This document shows positions 1 to 6,231 of a stretch of 14,047 nucleotides of DNA, piece after piece; position 1 is the stretch's first letter; every line of letters starts with the position of its first letter. Location: positions 1 to 14,047 of the forward strand of contig CAJQQJ010000047.1 in NCBI GenBank assembly GCA_905480445.1, given 5' to 3'. The DNA comes from an uncultured Alphaproteobacteria bacterium (GTDB lineage: Bacteria > Pseudomonadota > Alphaproteobacteria > UBA7985 > CAJQQZ01). The position numbers and the translations under genes were made by a program. The notes beneath the pieces are model-generated. The model was given only the letters and a program-made list of their open reading frames with translations, was not told where the DNA came from and did not search any database.

Positions 1-227
1 TAGTGGGTCACCCTACTTTGTTTGACGTTGTCTTCTCTGACGCGAAAGTGCGTGATTACCGGCATGTCCAACAGTCAAATTCAGAACGCAGCGCAAAGTT
101 CAATTCAGTTTTGCGCGATGAAGGTATTTTCAAGTCGCCTGGCAAAGTCTATCCGAGCCTTGCCCTAACGGAAGATGATTTCAATCAAACAGACCGAGCA
201 ATTGAAATCGCATCAAGGGCACTATGA
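1..227 (+). CDS. Class III aminotransferase, glutamate-1-semialdehyde aminomutase type (3' end only)
   Basis: Only the last 75 or so codons are present. The reading frame enters from outside the window (bases 1-2 end a codon and position 3 is a GTG Val codon, not a start) and stops at TGA 225-227. The visible tail reads GHPTLFDVVF near its start, then RDYR, then FKSPGKVYPSLALTEDD near the end. This is the pattern I know from the C-terminal small domain of PLP-dependent class III aminotransferases close to glutamate-1-semialdehyde 2,1-aminomutase, where a conserved 'FK...K.Y.SLAHTE.D' stretch closes the protein. The PLP lysine and substrate-binding residues lie upstream of the window, so the true substrate cannot be judged; paralogues of this family outside haem synthesis are common in alphaproteobacteria. 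The next gene starts 265 bp downstream, so it is probably a separate transcription unit. Confidence 0.75.
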   Translation, partial: VGHPTLFDVVFSDAKVRDYRHVQQSNSERSAKFNSVLRDEGIFKSPGKVYPSLALTEDDFNQTDRAIEIASRAL

Positions 228-492
228 ACATTCTCCATCCAACTTGTTGCTACCTTCCAATTGAACAGTTGTTTTACTAACGTCATTCGTGTACAAGATT
301 AGTCAGGTTCCGCATGTGGATGACTTAATCAGCGGCACTATATTCCAGACATTGATTTATTTCCCTGCCTCGAATGGCCACAAATGGCATCAATAACGAC
401 GGCAGCCAGTCTACATAAGCTCCCAAATATGAAAGTCCCGGTATCACAGGTGTGAACAACCCTGGAAGATAGCGGCTGAAAAAAGAAACTTT
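228..492. other. Intergenic region before the helicase, no gene recognised
   Basis: These 265 bases hold no ORF with a convincing ribosome-binding site and no clear Rho-independent terminator for the aminotransferase. The promoter and 5' leader of the helicase/cold-shock pair should lie here. The last 15 bases are A-rich (478-489) and serve as a weak ribosome-binding region. I see no reliable -35/-10 pair. Confidence 0.5.
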
Positions 493-1869
493 TTGAAAAC
501 ATTCGATACTTTCGGCTTGGCCGAACCAGTTCTGAGAGCCCTATCGGCGCTTGGACATTCCGAACCAACTCCCATTCAAACCAAAGTACTTCCTGTCATG
601 ATGGACAAGCACGACATCATCGGCATTGCTCAGACAGGAACAGGCAAAACAGGGGCCTTCTTGTTGCCCTTGCTTGATCAGGCGCATAGAGAAAAACAGC
701 AATTAACGCCTAGAAGCTGCAGCTACTTGATCCTAAGTCCAACGCGTGAACTGGCAGCCCAAATCGCTGCCTCCGCTGCGGCATACAGCAAATTCATGAA
801 CCTGTCAGTTGCGGTCGTTGTCGGCGGCGTCAGACCAGGTCCACAAATCAAAGTATTGAGGCGTGGAGCAGACCTTGTCGTCGCGACACCTGGACGATTG
901 CTTGATCACATTGCATCTGGTGCGATTGACCTTAGCAAAGTGAAAACCGTCGTAATCGACGAAGCGGACCAAATGCTTGATCTGGGATTTCTCCCCCCTA
1001 TCAAGAAGATCATCGCGCGCGTGCCAAAGTCTCGTCAAACGGTCATGACATCAGCGACAATGGCAAAACAAATTCGCACTCTTGCAATGAACATCCTCCG
1101 CGACCCTGTTGAGGTTGCTGTAACGCCAGTTGCGCGCCCAATTGAACTTATAGAACAAAGTGTTGTGTATTTGGATAAGTCTTCCAAGCGCGCTGCTCTC
1201 ACAAAGATCTTGCTCGGTGATGACATCTCTCAAGCAATTGTGTTTACCCGCACAAAACGTGGCGCCGATCAAGTAAACAAGCATTTGACCGAAGCTGGCA
1301 TTCAGTCGACTGCCATACACGGCAACAAAAGCCAGTCGCAACGTGAACGTTCATTGGCTGGATTCAAATCCGGAAACCAAAAAGTTCTCGTCGCGACCGA
1401 CATTGCGGCGCGCGGTATCGATATTGACGGCGTGTCTCACGTTGTGAATTTTGAGCTTCCCAATGTGCCCGAATCTTACGTTCACCGAATTGGAAGAACT
1501 GCGAGAGCTGGTCGTAGCGGAACAGCGATTTCTTTGTGTGAACCAGCAGAGAGAAAACTGCTTAAAGACATCGAGAAACTCATTGGTAAGGCGCTGAAAG
1601 CTGAACCTGGCCAGCCCCAAGGCTCAACAGCCGAAAAGGTCGAGACCAAGACTAACCGTAGACCTGCGCAGTTCAGCAAGGTTGGGGCACCAGAAAACAA
1701 GCGGAAGCCCAAGAATTCTCGTCGTCGAGCGAAATCAAACAAGGCACCAAACAACCATGCCCAACGGCTCACAACCAGTTCTGGGACTGACCAGTCAATG
1801 GACGGCCTTGTGCGCATGCTTGGTAAGGTTGACACAGCAAAAACAAATTCTTCCGCTCACCGGGGGTAA
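493..1869 (+). CDS. rhlE: DEAD-box ATP-dependent RNA helicase, RhlE type
   Basis: A 458-residue DEAD-box helicase that unwinds RNA duplexes using ATP. All motifs are visible in order: Q motif (F7 to Q29, with PTPIQ), motif I AQTGTGKT at 46-53, Ia PTREL at 83-87, Ib TPGR at 132-135, II DEAD at 156-159, III SAT at 187-189, IV around IVFTRT at 249-254, V ATDIAARGIDI at 301-311, VI HRIGRTARAGR at 331-341. From about residue 370 there is a low-complexity Lys/Arg/Asn-rich tail typical of RhlE proteins and likely to bind RNA. The start is TTG 493: an in-frame stop lies at 454-456, no ATG or GTG intervenes, and the next in-frame ATG (residue 36) would remove the Q motif. The ribosome-binding site is only an A-rich GAAAAAAGA stretch. 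A cold-shock protein gene follows after 48 bp, suggesting joint expression in cold or RNA-structure stress. Confidence 0.96.
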   Translation: MKTFDTFGLAEPVLRALSALGHSEPTPIQTKVLPVMMDKHDIIGIAQTGTGKTGAFLLPLLDQAHREKQQLTPRSCSYLILSPTRELAAQIAASAAAYSKFMNLSVAVVVGGVRPGPQIKVLRRGADLVVATPGRLLDHIASGAIDLSKVKTVVIDEADQMLDLGFLPPIKKIIARVPKSRQTVMTSATMAKQIRTLAMNILRDPVEVAVTPVARPIELIEQSVVYLDKSSKRAALTKILLGDDISQAIVFTRTKRGADQVNKHLTEAGIQSTAIHGNKSQSQRERSLAGFKSGNQKVLVATDIAARGIDIDGVSHVVNFELPNVPESYVHRIGRTARAGRSGTAISLCEPAERKLLKDIEKLIGKALKAEPGQPQGSTAEKVETKTNRRPAQFSKVGAPENKRKPKNSRRRAKSNKAPNNHAQRLTTSSGTDQSMDGLVRMLGKVDTAKTNSSAHRG

Positions 1870-1902
1870 ATCACCGCCAACTCAGGCGATTAACAGTCAT
1901 TT

Positions 1903-1910
1903 AAAAGGAA
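1903..1910 (+). promoter_or_regulatory. Ribosome-binding site of the cold-shock gene
   Basis: AAAAGGAA lies 7 bases before the ATG at 1918. It is much stronger than the site in front of the helicase TTG, so the cold-shock protein is expected to be translated more efficiently than the helicase even from a shared message. Confidence 0.7.
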
Positions 1911-1917
1911 AATCACG

Positions 1918-2127
1918 ATGACTATCGGAACAGTAAAATGGTTTAATGAAGTAAAAGGTTTTGGCTTCATTGCTCCCGACGACGGCACCAACGACGTCTT
2001 TGTCCACATTAGTGCCGTGCAAAGCGCAGGCATCCAAAACCTCAATGAAGGCGACAAAGTTGGTTATGAAATCGAGGTTGATAAAGCCCGCGGTAAGTCT
2101 TCTGCCGTAAATTTGCAGATGCAATAG
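1918..2127 (+). CDS. cspA: Cold-shock protein, CspA family
   Basis: A single cold-shock domain of 69 residues, the normal length. It binds single-stranded RNA/DNA and acts as an RNA chaperone. Visible landmarks are the N-terminal GTVKWFN (4-10), RNP1 KGFGFI at 13-18 and RNP2 DVFVHI at 26-31, with the acidic loop PDDGTND between them. The tail GKSSAVNLQMQ corresponds to the last strand. It sits 48 bp after the RhlE-type helicase on the same strand, a pairing that fits a shared role in melting RNA secondary structure. A strong hairpin starts 7 bp after the stop codon. Family assignment is certain; which of the host's csp paralogues this is, and whether it is truly cold-induced, cannot be read from the sequence. 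Confidence 0.97.
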   Translation: MTIGTVKWFNEVKGFGFIAPDDGTNDVFVHISAVQSAGIQNLNEGDKVGYEIEVDKARGKSSAVNLQMQ

Positions 2128-2133
2128 CACCAT

Positions 2134-2189
2134 CTGAGCTGTCGCTCTTCGCAGATTTCGAGAAATCGAAGTCTGCGAAGGCTCAGTTT
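2134..2189 (+). terminator. Hairpin after the cold-shock gene, possible terminator
   Basis: A 14 bp stem with one G-U wobble is formed by arms 2147-2160 and 2167-2180 around a 6-base loop (2161-2166). An outer 6 bp stem, CTGAGC 2134-2139 with GCTCAG 2181-2186, extends it with a 7-base bulge on the 5' side. Only TTT follows, so a classical U-tract is missing. It may be a weak terminator or, equally well, a 3' stabilising hairpin for the csp message. Confidence 0.45.
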
Positions 2190-2466
2190 GACCGTCACAG
2201 AACCTTCGCGGAAAGCCCAGAACATTTCGGGTTTAACTGTTGGTTTATAGTTGTGTGACAGCGGATTGCCGTTCTTACGGCTCTACCATAACTTTAGAAA
2301 TACCTTGTGGTATTCAAAAAAGGCGCGTAACGAGTTAAAGATACAGCATGGCTTTACCTCGAATATTTGCCGCAAACCTCCGACAGTTTTCGAAAAACTG
2401 AACCAAATTGGCGTCCTTGCCAACCTCCGACAAACCTACACAAGAAAACGTTAGCCGATCCTGACG

Positions 2467-2484
2467 ACCAACTTTAAAGTTGGT
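2467..2484. repeat. 18 bp perfect palindrome
   Basis: ACCAACTTTAAAGTTGGT reads the same on both strands with no spacer. It lies inside the gene-poor stretch, about 345 bp upstream of the aminotransferase start. A perfect dyad of this length suits a dimeric DNA-binding protein better than a transcription terminator, because there is no loop and no T-tract. The function is not known. Confidence 0.6.
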
Positions 2485-2812
2485 GTAAAATGGCAGGACC
2501 ACATTGCTGGCTCTAGCAGTTGTTACAGGTTGAAAAGTTCTCGTGCTAGCAGCGAAGAAACAAATCACTGGCGCATGCGCTTCCGACTGGAGTGCCAGGT
2601 AATCAACGGCTGCGAACAAAACTGATGACCCACTGTCATTTTCTAAACTCGTTACTTCAGACGCGTCAGGCCTACATTTTTCACGTGCACTGAATGAAGC
2701 TGCTTTCAAGCAATCTAAGAAGCTTCAAATCAACTTGCGCCTCGGCTTTGAGGCCCCCTAACAAACTGGTTCAATTTGTCAAAATGCATCTGAGTCTCTG
2801 TCACTCATTTGC

Positions 2813-2820
2813 AGGAAGGA
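2813..2820 (+). promoter_or_regulatory. Ribosome-binding site that fixes the TTG start of the aminotransferase
   Basis: AGGAAGGA, a near-perfect Shine-Dalgarno sequence, ends 9 bases before TTG 2830. An upstream in-frame TTG at 2809 would place this motif inside the coding region, so 2830 is the better start. Confidence 0.75.
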
Positions 2821-2829
2821 AATCCCGTA

Positions 2830-4017
2830 TTGAAGAAGCAACTACTTTTCACCCCCGGTCCCGTCAACGTAGCGGACAGTGTACGACAGGCTATCGCTAA
2901 AACAGATATTTGTCATCGTGAGATCGACTTCAACAACTTGCTTGCGAGCATCGAAAGCAAACTGCTCTCGCTTTTTCAGATTAAGCAAAAAGCCGACTAC
3001 AACGCCATCGTGATAACCGGTTCAGGTACAGCCGCAAATGAAGCGATCTTATCCTCAGTGGTTGGTGATGGAGAAATCCTGATTCTATCAAACGGTGAGT
3101 TTGGAGAACGGCTCCATAAGACGTCGCTGATACATAACCAAAAGACACACCTGCTCGAATTTCCTTGGGGGCAAGCCTTGGATTTAAAAACTCTTGAAGC
3201 TTACATGAATACTCACAGCATCAACGTCATAGCCATGGTCCATCACGAGACGAGCTCAGGCATGTTGAACCCTCTTGCGGAGATTGGCGCTCTTGCGAAA
3301 AAACACAGCGCTATTTTTGTTGTCGATGGTGTTAGCAGCATCGGGGCTGACGCAATGGATATGGAGACCAACAACATCGCCTTCTGTTCCAGTTCCAGCT
3401 CCAAGGCTGTTGGTTCTTATGCTGGTCTGTCCTTTGTTGTTGGACGTAAAGCCGAGTTTGAAAAGCTAAGAACTCACCGTGCTAAGACAACTTACCTCAA
3501 TCTTGCAACATTCTATGATTTTTTAAAAAACCAATCGCAAACACCAAATACGCCGGGTGTACCTTTGTTCTACGCCTTGGAAAAAGCATTAGACAATATT
3601 CTCCAAGAAGGTGTTACCAGCCGGTTCGCCAAAATTAAACGACGCGCTGAATTCTTAAGGCTAGGCATGAAAAAACTGGGGCTAAATTTTCTGCTGGCTG
3701 AGCAGGATATGAGCTCAATTTTGACCACAGTGCATCTTCCTTTGACATTGAACGCAGCAACGCTTCGCCAAAAACTGCGTCAGAGCTCAATTATTATCTA
3801 TGAAGGCAAAGGCTGCTTTGCTGGTAAAGTTTTCCAAGTGGGAAACATTGGCGAGTTATCTAATGTCGATATCAAGTTTTTTCTAGACAGCCTGAGGGCG
3901 ATACTGAATGCTGCTCTAAGTGACGCAGGCCATCGTTCAGAAACGTCTGTTCCGTTCTTGTCTCATGGACCATCTGTTTACGTCGAACAGGACGTTCTAG
4001 ATGCTATTGCGCCATGA
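2830..4017 (+). CDS. Class V PLP aminotransferase, 2-aminoethylphosphonate transaminase-like
   Basis: A 395-residue fold-type I PLP enzyme. The start LLFTPGPVN (5-13), the CHREIDF stretch (about 28-34), GSGTAANEA at 64-72, VHHETSSG around 137-144 and DGVSS from Asp166 match the 2-aminoethylphosphonate (AEP)-pyruvate transaminase group. In biosynthesis such enzymes convert phosphonoacetaldehyde to AEP. The presumed PLP lysine is Lys192 in SSSSSKAVGSYAG, which differs from the NKCLHGVPG-type context I associate with the family, so the substrate may differ. Start: no ATG or GTG is available. TTG 2830 is chosen over in-frame TTG 2809 because the strong AGGAAGGA (2813-2820) sits 9 bases before it. 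The stop overlaps the next gene as ATGA, so the two are translationally coupled. Serine- or alanine-glyoxylate type activity is the main alternative. Confidence 0.75.
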   Translation: MKKQLLFTPGPVNVADSVRQAIAKTDICHREIDFNNLLASIESKLLSLFQIKQKADYNAIVITGSGTAANEAILSSVVGDGEILILSNGEFGERLHKTSLIHNQKTHLLEFPWGQALDLKTLEAYMNTHSINVIAMVHHETSSGMLNPLAEIGALAKKHSAIFVVDGVSSIGADAMDMETNNIAFCSSSSSKAVGSYAGLSFVVGRKAEFEKLRTHRAKTTYLNLATFYDFLKNQSQTPNTPGVPLFYALEKALDNILQEGVTSRFAKIKRRAEFLRLGMKKLGLNFLLAEQDMSSILTTVHLPLTLNAATLRQKLRQSSIIIYEGKGCFAGKVFQVGNIGELSNVDIKFFLDSLRAILNAALSDAGHRSETSVPFLSHGPSVYVEQDVLDAIAP

Positions 4018-4781
4018 ACGAGAGACTGACACGGCTCTGGGCAACTAAAACAAAGAATGACGAATGGTGGTCTTCATTCGTCACCGCTCCTCTTGCTATC
4101 GCTGCAAACTACCTGTTGGTTGACCTAACCTGGCTAACGCCAAATAGAATCACAGCCTTGTCCTTTGTCGCTGCGGTCATCGGCGCGCTGTGTATCGTCG
4201 TCGGTGGAACCAGCAACTTCGTCATTGCAGCAGCTCTGATTCATGTTAGTCATATACTAGATTGCATGGATGGTCAGATGGCCCGCTATCGGAAAACGTC
4301 GTCTGCCGTCGGCAGTTACTTTGACCGTCTAACAGATCAGGCTCAGGTCATTCTTTGGTTTGGTGCCGTGGGTTATGCAGCCTATACCTCCTCTCTGGAC
4401 GTTACCCCCTTATTCTTAGCCTTCATCGGCACAGCCTTTTACGGGCTACGTGGCTATGCAAAATACGTGGCTGTACACGTCGAAATGACGCTAAACAGCG
4501 AATATTTGGCGAAGATTTCAGCCGAAAAAGTTATCACAGAAAAAGCAGGAATTGCCTTTACCTGGCGCGAGAATTTTAATTGGTTTTTGAAAGAACAGCA
4601 CAAGATTTTCAATTTCGACGAAGGAGTATTTGTTTTCATGCTGTCACTGGCTTTGCTGTTGAACAATCTCGATCTCATGCTCTGGGTATTCGCATTGAGT
4701 CAGTTCTTTTATGGCAGCTATCGCGCTGTTCAGCATGGCTGGAGGATCAATTCCACGCCCTCTCACCCAATAGAGAAATAG
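4014..4781 (+). CDS. CDP-alcohol phosphotransferase family integral membrane protein
   Basis: A 255-residue membrane enzyme of the CDP-alcohol phosphatidyltransferase family. These enzymes transfer a phosphoalcohol group from a CMP- or CDP-linked donor to an alcohol acceptor in the inner membrane. The family signature is complete: Asp83, Asp86, Gly87, Ala90, Arg91, then Gly100, Asp104 and Asp108 with the usual spacing (eight residues between Arg91 and Gly100). Hydrophobic segments are visible at roughly 42-78, 110-140 and 200-235. The ATG overlaps the stop of the aminotransferase and has no ribosome-binding site of its own, indicating translational coupling. A nucleotidyltransferase that could supply the CMP-activated donor follows 28 bp downstream. 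The headgroup is not fixed by the sequence: aminoethylphosphonate, choline, ethanolamine or inositol phosphate are all conceivable, with the first favoured by the upstream aminotransferase. Confidence 0.9.
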   Translation: MNERLTRLWATKTKNDEWWSSFVTAPLAIAANYLLVDLTWLTPNRITALSFVAAVIGALCIVVGGTSNFVIAAALIHVSHILDCMDGQMARYRKTSSAVGSYFDRLTDQAQVILWFGAVGYAAYTSSLDVTPLFLAFIGTAFYGLRGYAKYVAVHVEMTLNSEYLAKISAEKVITEKAGIAFTWRENFNWFLKEQHKIFNFDEGVFVFMLSLALLLNNLDLMLWVFALSQFFYGSYRAVQHGWRINSTPSHPIEK

Positions 4782-4809
4782 CGAATGAAAACAGGATTAG
4801 GTCTTAACG

Positions 4810-5571
4810 ATGAATAGTATCAACAATTCTGAACTAAAAGCCGTCATTCTTGCTGCAGGCATGGGGTCTCGTCTTCAGCCTTTAACAGACAATTGCCCAA
4901 AATGTCTTTTGCTTGTTGGTGGGTCGACGATTCTAGAAAGGATGATCACCAACATCCAGGCTTGCGGCATCAACGAAATTGTATTCGTTCTTGGTTATCT
5001 GGGGGAGGAAATTGAATCTTACGTCGTCAGGAACTTCCCTGATCTCACGCACCATTTTATTTACAATCAGTCGTTTGAGGCAACCAATACTGGTTATTCG
5101 CTACTGCTTGCAGAAACGGCGCTGGCTGGAACAGGCTTTGTCAAGTTCGATGCGGATGTCGTTTTCGATAGAGAGATCCTCGACAAATTAATCGCGAACC
5201 CGTTCAGTGATTGCTTGTGTCTCGATCGCAATATTCAATTGGAGGCAGAAGAGGTCAAAGTTCTAGCTGACAGCAACCATCGAGTTTTACAGGTCAGCAA
5301 GACAGTAAACCCAAAAGAGGCTCTTGGAGAATCAATAGGCATTGAAAAAATCGGCCCTCAAACGTCAAAACTTTTGTTTTTTGAGCTTAGGTCGATGATG
5401 CAGGATACGGCAAATCATCAAGACTATTATGAAGCGGCTTATGAGAGGTTAATCGATGCGGATACTACTTTTCATGCAGTCGACATAACTGGGCATAATT
5501 GGACTGAGATCGACACTCCTGAGGATTTTCAAGCAGCCAACCAAACCTTTGGTTCTAACAAAGCAGCTTAA
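4810..5571 (+). CDS. Nucleotidyltransferase, LicC/PntC-like (CTP:phosphocholine or CTP:2-aminoethylphosphonate type)
   Basis: A 253-residue GT-A fold nucleotidyltransferase. The nucleotide-binding loop is LAAGMGSRLQPLT (14-26) followed by Pro30-Lys31, the usual PK. The metal-binding stretch is FDADVVF with Asp114 and Asp116. NTGYSL at 93-98 and the C-terminal WTEIDTPEDF resemble LicC-type cytidylyltransferases, which activate phosphocholine with CTP. Homologues in phosphonate clusters (PntC) activate 2-aminoethylphosphonate to CMP-AEP. The length is typical. The start is ATG 4810; the site before it, AGG about 10 bases upstream, is weak. It is the third gene of the operon and probably feeds the preceding membrane transferase with its activated donor. 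Sugar-1-phosphate substrates cannot be excluded from motifs alone. Confidence 0.85.
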   Translation: MNSINNSELKAVILAAGMGSRLQPLTDNCPKCLLLVGGSTILERMITNIQACGINEIVFVLGYLGEEIESYVVRNFPDLTHHFIYNQSFEATNTGYSLLLAETALAGTGFVKFDADVVFDREILDKLIANPFSDCLCLDRNIQLEAEEVKVLADSNHRVLQVSKTVNPKEALGESIGIEKIGPQTSKLLFFELRSMMQDTANHQDYYEAAYERLIDADTTFHAVDITGHNWTEIDTPEDFQAANQTFGSNKAA

Positions 5572-5781
5572 TAAACAGCCCTACTCGCCAATCTAGCAGT
5601 GACTTAGACTCTACTAATCGAAACTCTAGTGAGGACCGACAAATTCACACCAAATGTACGCACAAACTACGTTTGACTTCGACACTATACGGCAGGTCCG
5701 ACTGTCCTATGGTCAATCCGCAACCACCAAGCAGATTACTTCTGTTCTAAGGCTGGGTGCCAATTTTAAAAAGGAAAAACA

Positions 5782-5916
5782 ATGTCTAAAGGCGATAGCA
5801 AACGCAGTAACAAGGAAACAAAAAAACCTAAACAGAAGAAACCGAAGGTCTTGGCTACATCTGATTCAAACGCAGGCAAGCCGTCTGTTTCAGTGGCCGG
5901 CAAAAAAATCAAGTAA
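5782..5916 (+). CDS. Small lysine-rich basic protein, 44 residues
   Basis: This short gene is easily missed because a longer spurious ORF (5654-5947) overlaps it in another frame. It begins with ATG 5782 behind the good ribosome-binding site AAAAGGAAAAAC (5769-5780) and ends at TAA 5914-5916, just before a strong terminator. The product starts MSKGDSKRSNKETKKPKQ and ends VAGKKIK, with 13 lysines, 1 arginine and only 3 acidic residues. It has no membrane segment or signal peptide and is probably largely disordered. I recall similar small uncharacterised proteins in alphaproteobacteria with the same MSKG...NKE..KPK opening, but no function is known to me. The high positive charge would suit binding to nucleic acid or ribosomes, which is inference. 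It may be transcribed alone: 210 bp separate it from the nucleotidyltransferase. Confidence 0.82.
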   Translation: MSKGDSKRSNKETKKPKQKKPKVLATSDSNAGKPSVSVAGKKIK

Positions 5917-5923
5917 GCATTGT

Positions 5924-5971
5924 GGTAGAGAAGTAAGCACTAAGTAGTGTCGATTTCTCTACCTTTTTTTT
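5924..5971 (+). terminator. Rho-independent terminator after the 44-residue gene
   Basis: A 9 bp perfect stem, GGTAGAGAA (5924-5932) with TTCTCTACC (5955-5963), encloses an inner CACTA/TAGTG hairpin and is followed immediately by eight T residues (5964-5971). It starts 7 bp after the stop codon of the small gene and ends any transcript coming from the phosphotransferase operon. Confidence 0.92.
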
Positions 5972-6105
5972 CGAATAGAGCTTCGCACTTCCTCCGGGAC
6001 AGGCACCTGCTTTAAGGAAGTCTTAGTCCCGCATCGCCCTTCGCGCCTATCCAGCGCAATCAATCATAGTCAATTGGTTACCATCAGCGAAAACTGGTTT
6101 TCTTG

Positions 6106-6148
6106 TTAAAGCTTTAGTGGCAGAATAATGATTGTCCATTAAAGCTTA
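6106..6148. promoter_or_regulatory. Repeated TTAAAGCTT motif upstream of the ligase gene
   Basis: TTAAAGCTT occurs at 6106-6114, where it is part of the perfect 10 bp palindrome TAAAGCTTTA at 6107-6116, and again at 6139-6147. The copies are 33 bp apart, close to three helical turns, in a region that must hold the promoter of the glutamine-synthetase-like gene. Binding of a regulator on one face of the DNA is plausible but not shown. Confidence 0.35.
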
Positions 6149-6231
6149 TTCTCCGTTATTCAAGTTCGGTGAAAGTGCTAATGGAAGCATCCTTGTGATG
6201 TCGCGACAACTTATGAACAGATGGATTGAAC

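Larger units (their letters stand above)
2190..2829. other. Long intergenic region, no gene recognised
   Basis: About 640 bases between the csp hairpin and the aminotransferase start. Six-frame translation gives short ORFs on both strands (for example + strand 2251-2454 and - strand 2335-2709), but none has a ribosome-binding site, recognisable motifs or family resemblance. What can be seen is an 18 bp perfect palindrome at 2467-2484, an 11-base direct repeat AACCTCCGACA at 2375-2385 and 2422-2432, and a small hairpin GCCTC/GAGGC at 2739-2754 shortly before the next operon. The region could be a decayed gene, a long regulatory leader or an RNA gene; nothing decides between these. Confidence 0.4.

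Noticed and set aside
1482..1835. 117-residue ORF antisense to the helicase
   Set aside because: It lies opposite the conserved helicase C-terminal domain and tail and shows no domain of its own.
2251..2454. 67-residue ORF on the + strand in the long gap
   Set aside because: No ribosome-binding site or family resemblance; its repeated AACCTCCGACA is noted as a DNA repeat instead.
2335..2709. 124-residue ORF on the - strand in the long gap
   Set aside because: No ribosome-binding site, no recognisable motif, mixed low-plausibility composition; kept only as part of the unexplained gap.
5572..5781. Possible tRNA or terminator after the nucleotidyltransferase
   Set aside because: No cloverleaf, no TTCGA-type T-loop and no stem followed by a T-run could be found.
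5654..5947. 97-residue ORF on the + strand
   Set aside because: It lacks a ribosome-binding site, its sequence looks like an out-of-frame translation, and it overlaps the well-supported 44-residue gene and runs into the terminator stem.
6118..6136. Possible sigma-54 promoter (TGGCA...TTG) before the ligase
   Set aside because: The required GG-N10-GC spacing is not met; AT stands where the GC should be.
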